Assembly (NCBI GenBank): GCA_018664265.1
Contig: JABJOR010000196.1
Location: forward strand, 1-9,577
From: Rhodospirillales bacterium
GTDB lineage: Bacteria; Pseudomonadota; Alphaproteobacteria; Rhodospirillales; Casp-alpha2
Direction: 5' to 3'
Length of the DNA: 9,577 bases
The position numbers and the translations under genes are program-made. The stretch's first letter is position 1. Every line of letters starts with the position of its first letter. Shown here in pieces: positions 6,547 through 9,577 of the stretch. Under the pieces are notes generated by a model. The model saw only the letters and a list, made by a program, of their open reading frames with translations, was not told the DNA's origin and made no database searches.

Positions 6547-6613
6547 GGGGGATGGCTTGAATATGTGCTAAACCCCTAAAGGGATTGATACAAACAATAG
6601 GAATGGTAGAGCA

Positions 6614-7879
6614 ATGAGAAGAGTTGTTGTTACAGGACTGGGGATTGTAAACGGGCTAGGGTGTGGCATTGAGTCAAACTGGCGGCGCATTTTAAACAGT
6701 GAGTGTGGTATCAATCCTATCGAGAACTTTGATGTCTCGGATATCCCGGCGAAGATCGCGGCTCAGATTATTCCTTCCGATGATGGTTCGATCGGCAGCT
6801 ATAACCCGGATGACTGGGTGCCTGCCAAAGATCGCCGCCGTATGGATGATTTTATTGTTTATGCCATGGCAGCGGCCCAACAAGCCGTAGAAGATGCCGG
6901 CTGGACACCGGACGATGAAGAAGAACGGTGTCGTACAGGTGTTATGGTCGGATCTGGCATTGGTGGCTTGTCAGAAATTGCCAAAGGCACGCTCACGGTT
7001 GATAAATCCGGACCGCGCAGACTGACTCCCTTCTTTATTCCTGCCAGCCTGATCAATCTGGCGTCCGGGCATATTTCCATTCGCTGGGGCTTTAAGGGGC
7101 CTAACCACTCTGTGGTGACGGCTTGTGCAACAGGAACCCACGCGATTGGCGATGCTGCACGTATGATTATGCTTGATGATGCAGACGTGATGATTGCCGG
7201 CGGTGCGGAAAGCGCCTGTTGTCGTATTGGTATGGCTGGCTTTGCCCAGGCCAAAGCGCTGTCCACGAATTTCAATGACACCCCTGAAAAAGCATCCCGT
7301 CCATGGGATCAGGACCGTGACGGTTTTGTCATGGGCGAAGGTGCTGGCGTTCTGGTTCTTGAAGAGCTGGAGCATGCCAAAAAACGCGGTGCGACGATCT
7401 ACGCCGAAGTTGTCGGTTACGGAATGTCCGGTGATGCCTATCATATCACGGCCCCGGCAGAATCCGGCGATGGCGCGTACCGTTGTGTAAATGCTGCATT
7501 GAAACGTGCCAAGCTGAACCCGGAAGACATTGATTATATTAACGCGCACGGAACATCGACACCGCTTGGCGACACTATTGAGTTAAACGCGATCAAACGT
7601 GCTTTTGGTGACAGTGCCTATGATTTGTTGATGTCATCAACCAAGTCGGCTGTCGGGCATCTGCTTGGTGCTGCTGGCGCGGTTGAAGCTGTGTATTCTA
7701 TTTTGGCCATGCGCGACGGTGTTGCGCCGCCAACACTGAATTTGGATAACCCGTCCGAGGGTTGTGATCTGGACCTTGTTCCGCATCAACCAAAAGAACG
7801 TAAGATCAAGGCGACCCTTTCTAATTCCTTCGGGTTTGGCGGGACCAACGCTTCGCTCATCTTCAAGGCACTTGACTGA
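6614..7879 (+). CDS. fabF: 3-oxoacyl-ACP synthase II (KAS II, FabF)
   Basis: FabF condenses malonyl-ACP with acyl-ACP, releasing CO2 and extending the chain by two carbons. The 421-residue thiolase-fold protein carries the KAS I/II Cys-His-His set: Cys171 in VTACATGTHAIGDAARMI, His312 in INAHGTSTPLGD and His349 in SAVGHLLGAAGAVEA, plus Lys344. The C-terminal SNSFGFGGTNASLIF (403-417) contains the GFGGTN loop. Length and motifs fit FabF better than FabB, and the position after acpP agrees. The N-terminus reads VTGLGIVNGLGCG, with NG where many homologues have TP; this is away from the catalytic centre. AGGA lies 11 nt before the ATG. A four-codon frame overlapping the start is considered chance. 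Confidence 0.97.
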   Translation: MRRVVVTGLGIVNGLGCGIESNWRRILNSECGINPIENFDVSDIPAKIAAQIIPSDDGSIGSYNPDDWVPAKDRRRMDDFIVYAMAAAQQAVEDAGWTPDDEEERCRTGVMVGSGIGGLSEIAKGTLTVDKSGPRRLTPFFIPASLINLASGHISIRWGFKGPNHSVVTACATGTHAIGDAARMIMLDDADVMIAGGAESACCRIGMAGFAQAKALSTNFNDTPEKASRPWDQDRDGFVMGEGAGVLVLEELEHAKKRGATIYAEVVGYGMSGDAYHITAPAESGDGAYRCVNAALKRAKLNPEDIDYINAHGTSTPLGDTIELNAIKRAFGDSAYDLLMSSTKSAVGHLLGAAGAVEAVYSILAMRDGVAPPTLNLDNPSEGCDLDLVPHQPKERKIKATLSNSFGFGGTNASLIFKALD

Positions 7880-7893
7880 TAGGATATCGGTGC

Positions 7894-8877
7894 ATGGGAC
7901 GATGGCTTATCAAGGGGCTAATCGTTGTTGTCTTGCTAGCTGTGCTGGCTGGCGGCGGATCAACCCTGTGGGTGTACACTCAATTTACCCGTCCCGGCCC
8001 TCATGAAATTGATGCCACGCTCATAATCAAGCCCGGTAGTGGCCTGAAATCCATTGCCCGGCAACTTCAAGCTGGTGGCGTGGTCAAGAATGCCATTGCC
8101 TTTGAGCTTGGCGCGCGTCTCAGTGGCGAAGTCAATGATTTGCACGCCGGAGAGTTTGTTTTCAAAGCCGGGATCAGCGCACGGGAAACTCTGGCAGTCT
8201 TGAAGGTTGGCAAGACTGTGTTGCGCCGCTTCACAATTGTTGAAGGGTTCACGACAGCCCAGATTATTGAGCAAATTTCGACTATCGAAGGTCTAAGTGG
8301 CGAGGTTTACTTCGCCAATCCTTCCGAAGGGGCGCTGTTGCCAGAGACTTATTTCTTTTCTTATGGGGAAGATCGTCAGGACGTGGTTGAACGTATGCGT
8401 CTGGGAATGACGGATGTGTTGAATGATCTGTGGGATGTACGGGCAGAAAACCTGCCTTTCAAAACCCCACAGGAAGCCTTGATCCTGGCCTCTATTGTTG
8501 AAAAAGAAACAGGCCAACCCGAAGAACGCGCCCGTGTCGCCGCTGTGTTTATCAATCGTTTGCGCCTGAAAATGCGCCTGCAATCTGATCCAACGGTCAG
8601 CTATGGCATTACCGAAGGCGAGTATGTGCTGGACCGTCCTCTAAGCCGGGCAGATTTAAAACAGGAAACGCCCTATAACACCTACGTGATTTCGGGCCTG
8701 CCTCCGGGGCCAATAGCCTGCCCGGGTCGTGATGCTCTGCAGGCTGTGCTGCACCCTGTGCAAAGTGATGAACTGTACTTCGTTGCCGACGGCACAGGTG
8801 GTCACGCTTTTTCCAAGACTTTGGCGGAGCATAATCGCAACGTTAAAAAGTGGCGTAAACTTCAGAGCGCTAACTGA
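7894..8877 (+). CDS. mltG: Endolytic murein transglycosylase MltG (YceG-like)
   Basis: MltG cleaves nascent glycan strands in peptidoglycan from the periplasmic face of the inner membrane and is thought to set strand length. The 327-residue protein has an N-terminal membrane anchor (about residues 5-28) after a short basic cytoplasmic end. A LysM-like region follows (about 40-110, with GSGLKSIARQLQAGGVV). The catalytic domain contains the conserved ILASIVEKETG (197-207) with the expected glutamate, VAAVFINRLRLKMRLQSDPTVSYG (215-238), LSRADLKQETPYNTY (250-264) and GLPPGPIACPG (268-278). The terminal block LYFVADGTGGHAFSKTLAEHN is also typical. AGGA lies 9 nt upstream. It begins 14 bp after fabF, so it is almost certainly co-transcribed; this fabF-mltG pairing recurs in alphaproteobacteria. 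Confidence 0.96.
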   Translation: MGRWLIKGLIVVVLLAVLAGGGSTLWVYTQFTRPGPHEIDATLIIKPGSGLKSIARQLQAGGVVKNAIAFELGARLSGEVNDLHAGEFVFKAGISARETLAVLKVGKTVLRRFTIVEGFTTAQIIEQISTIEGLSGEVYFANPSEGALLPETYFFSYGEDRQDVVERMRLGMTDVLNDLWDVRAENLPFKTPQEALILASIVEKETGQPEERARVAAVFINRLRLKMRLQSDPTVSYGITEGEYVLDRPLSRADLKQETPYNTYVISGLPPGPIACPGRDALQAVLHPVQSDELYFVADGTGGHAFSKTLAEHNRNVKKWRKLQSAN

Positions 8878-8883
8878 CCCTGA

Positions 8884-9577
8884 TCAAGACTTCTTCGGTA
8901 ATCGCGATAAAAAGATATCAGCCAAGGCTGGCGGCAGGATGCTAAGCAGCCACATGGCGGCGTACATAGGAAATGGAAAGGCTATCCGGCCTTTGTTTTT
9001 GCGCAAACCATTGACTATTATCCGGGCGGCTTTTGGGGCGCTCATGAGAAACGGCATTTTAAATGTGTTGGCATCTGTGATGGCGCTTTCCACAAACCCC
9101 GGAAAAATCACGTTGACTTGTAAGCCTCGTGGAGCCAGTTGCCCGCGCAATCCTTCCCCCCAGGCTTTGACAGCGGCTTTGCTGGCACTGTAAGCCGGAG
9201 CCGAGGGCATCCCTCGAAGACCGGCCAGTGAGGCCATGATGGCAATCTGCCCTTTTCCCCGTTCTGCCATAAGCGGGATGACAGGCAGAACCGTATTCAA
9301 GACACCCGCCATATTGGTGGCAAAGATATCGCGGGTGATGTCTTCATCTACGAGGGTTTGTGCGATTTTACCGGAAACATCACTGGAAATACCCGCATTG
9401 GCAATGATCAGATCAAGCGGACATTCCTGATCAGACAGCACAACCCAGGCTCCCATCTCGAACCTGTCCGTAACATCAATTTTACGGGTCTCTACCTTGG
9501 CTCCGGCCGCCTCACACTCTGCCTTGATCTCAGATAACCGCCCCCTGTCGCGCCCGGAAAGAAACAAAGTCACCCCC
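8884..9577 (-). CDS. SDR family oxidoreductase, 5'-truncated by window edge
   Basis: A short-chain dehydrogenase/reductase missing its N-terminus. The frame stays open to the last base, so the GTG at 9573 is internal (the text reads GVTLFLSGRDRGRL, the second strand of a Rossmann fold), and the TGxxxGIG cofactor motif lies outside the window. Numbering from that GTG, the motifs are DVT (33-35), NAG (59-61), Asn87, catalytic Ser115 in MASLAG, Tyr128 and Lys132 in YSASK, and FPGFVES (157-163). The C-terminal 30 residues are hydrophobic (AMWLLSILPPALADIFLSRL) and could associate with the membrane, unlike FabG. It is distinct from the fabG product and is not part of the fab operon, since it converges on mltG with only 6 bp between stop codons. 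Substrate unknown. Confidence 0.9.
   Translation of the reverse strand, partial: GVTLFLSGRDRGRLSEIKAECEAAGAKVETRKIDVTDRFEMGAWVVLSDQECPLDLIIANAGISSDVSGKIAQTLVDEDITRDIFATNMAGVLNTVLPVIPLMAERGKGQIAIMASLAGLRGMPSAPAYSASKAAVKAWGEGLRGQLAPRGLQVNVIFPGFVESAITDANTFKMPFLMSAPKAARIIVNGLRKNKGRIAFPFPMYAAMWLLSILPPALADIFLSRLPKKS

Noticed and set aside
6603..6617. Four-codon frame (MVEQ) whose stop overlaps the fabF start as ATGA
   Set aside because: The AGGA immediately abuts its ATG, leaving no spacer, so translation is unlikely; probably chance.
8729..9193. Plus-strand 154-codon frame across the mltG and SDR ends
   Set aside because: It overlaps the end of mltG in another frame and runs antisense to the SDR, with no family resemblance.

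Overview
The window is chromosomal DNA from an alphaproteobacterium of moderate GC content, inferred from gene order and protein type. The ribosomal genes run rpsF-rpsR-DUF2232-rplI, with a membrane protein in place of the priB found in gammaproteobacteria. The fatty acid genes run fabD-fabG-acpP-fabF and lead directly into mltG. The proteins fit this too: S6 and L9 carry long acidic, Ala/Pro/Glu-rich C-terminal tails. I cannot name the genus.

Layout. Positions 1-1263 (+) are the 3' part of a C69-family (U34) dipeptidase gene whose start lies left of the window. A perfect 12-bp hairpin (1271-1305) separates it from the ribosomal operon and can act as a terminator for both strands. Positions 1328-3751 (-) hold rpsF, rpsR, a DUF2232 multi-pass membrane protein and rplI. 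They read as one operon from a promoter near 3835-3862, with a structured leader that is a candidate site for S6:S18 autoregulation. Positions 3752-4312 contain no gene. This stretch holds the divergent control regions and two diverged tandem copies of an unidentified intergenic repeat whose variable part is a hairpin. Positions 4313-8877 (+) hold fabD, fabG, acpP, fabF and mltG. At the right edge, 8884-9577 (-) is an SDR oxidoreductase gene that converges on mltG and is cut off before its start codon.

How the genes work together. FabD loads malonyl groups onto AcpP, FabF condenses them with the growing chain, and FabG reduces the resulting beta-ketoacyl-ACP. The cluster therefore supplies the carrier and three core enzymes of type II fatty acid synthesis. 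fabH, plsX, fabZ and fabI are not in the window. MltG, an inner-membrane murein transglycosylase, lies 14 bp after fabF and is probably co-transcribed with it, linking envelope lipid and peptidoglycan functions. A strong hairpin between acpP and fabF is a plausible attenuator that would allow more acpP than fabF mRNA.

This is mostly a conserved housekeeping region and I found no convincing new multi-gene system. The most interesting signals are non-coding: the hairpin-bearing tandem repeat, the rpsF leader with mutually exclusive pairings, the palindrome overlapping the rpsF promoter, and the acpP-fabF hairpin. Among proteins, the uncharacterised DUF2232 membrane protein inside a ribosomal operon is the best target.
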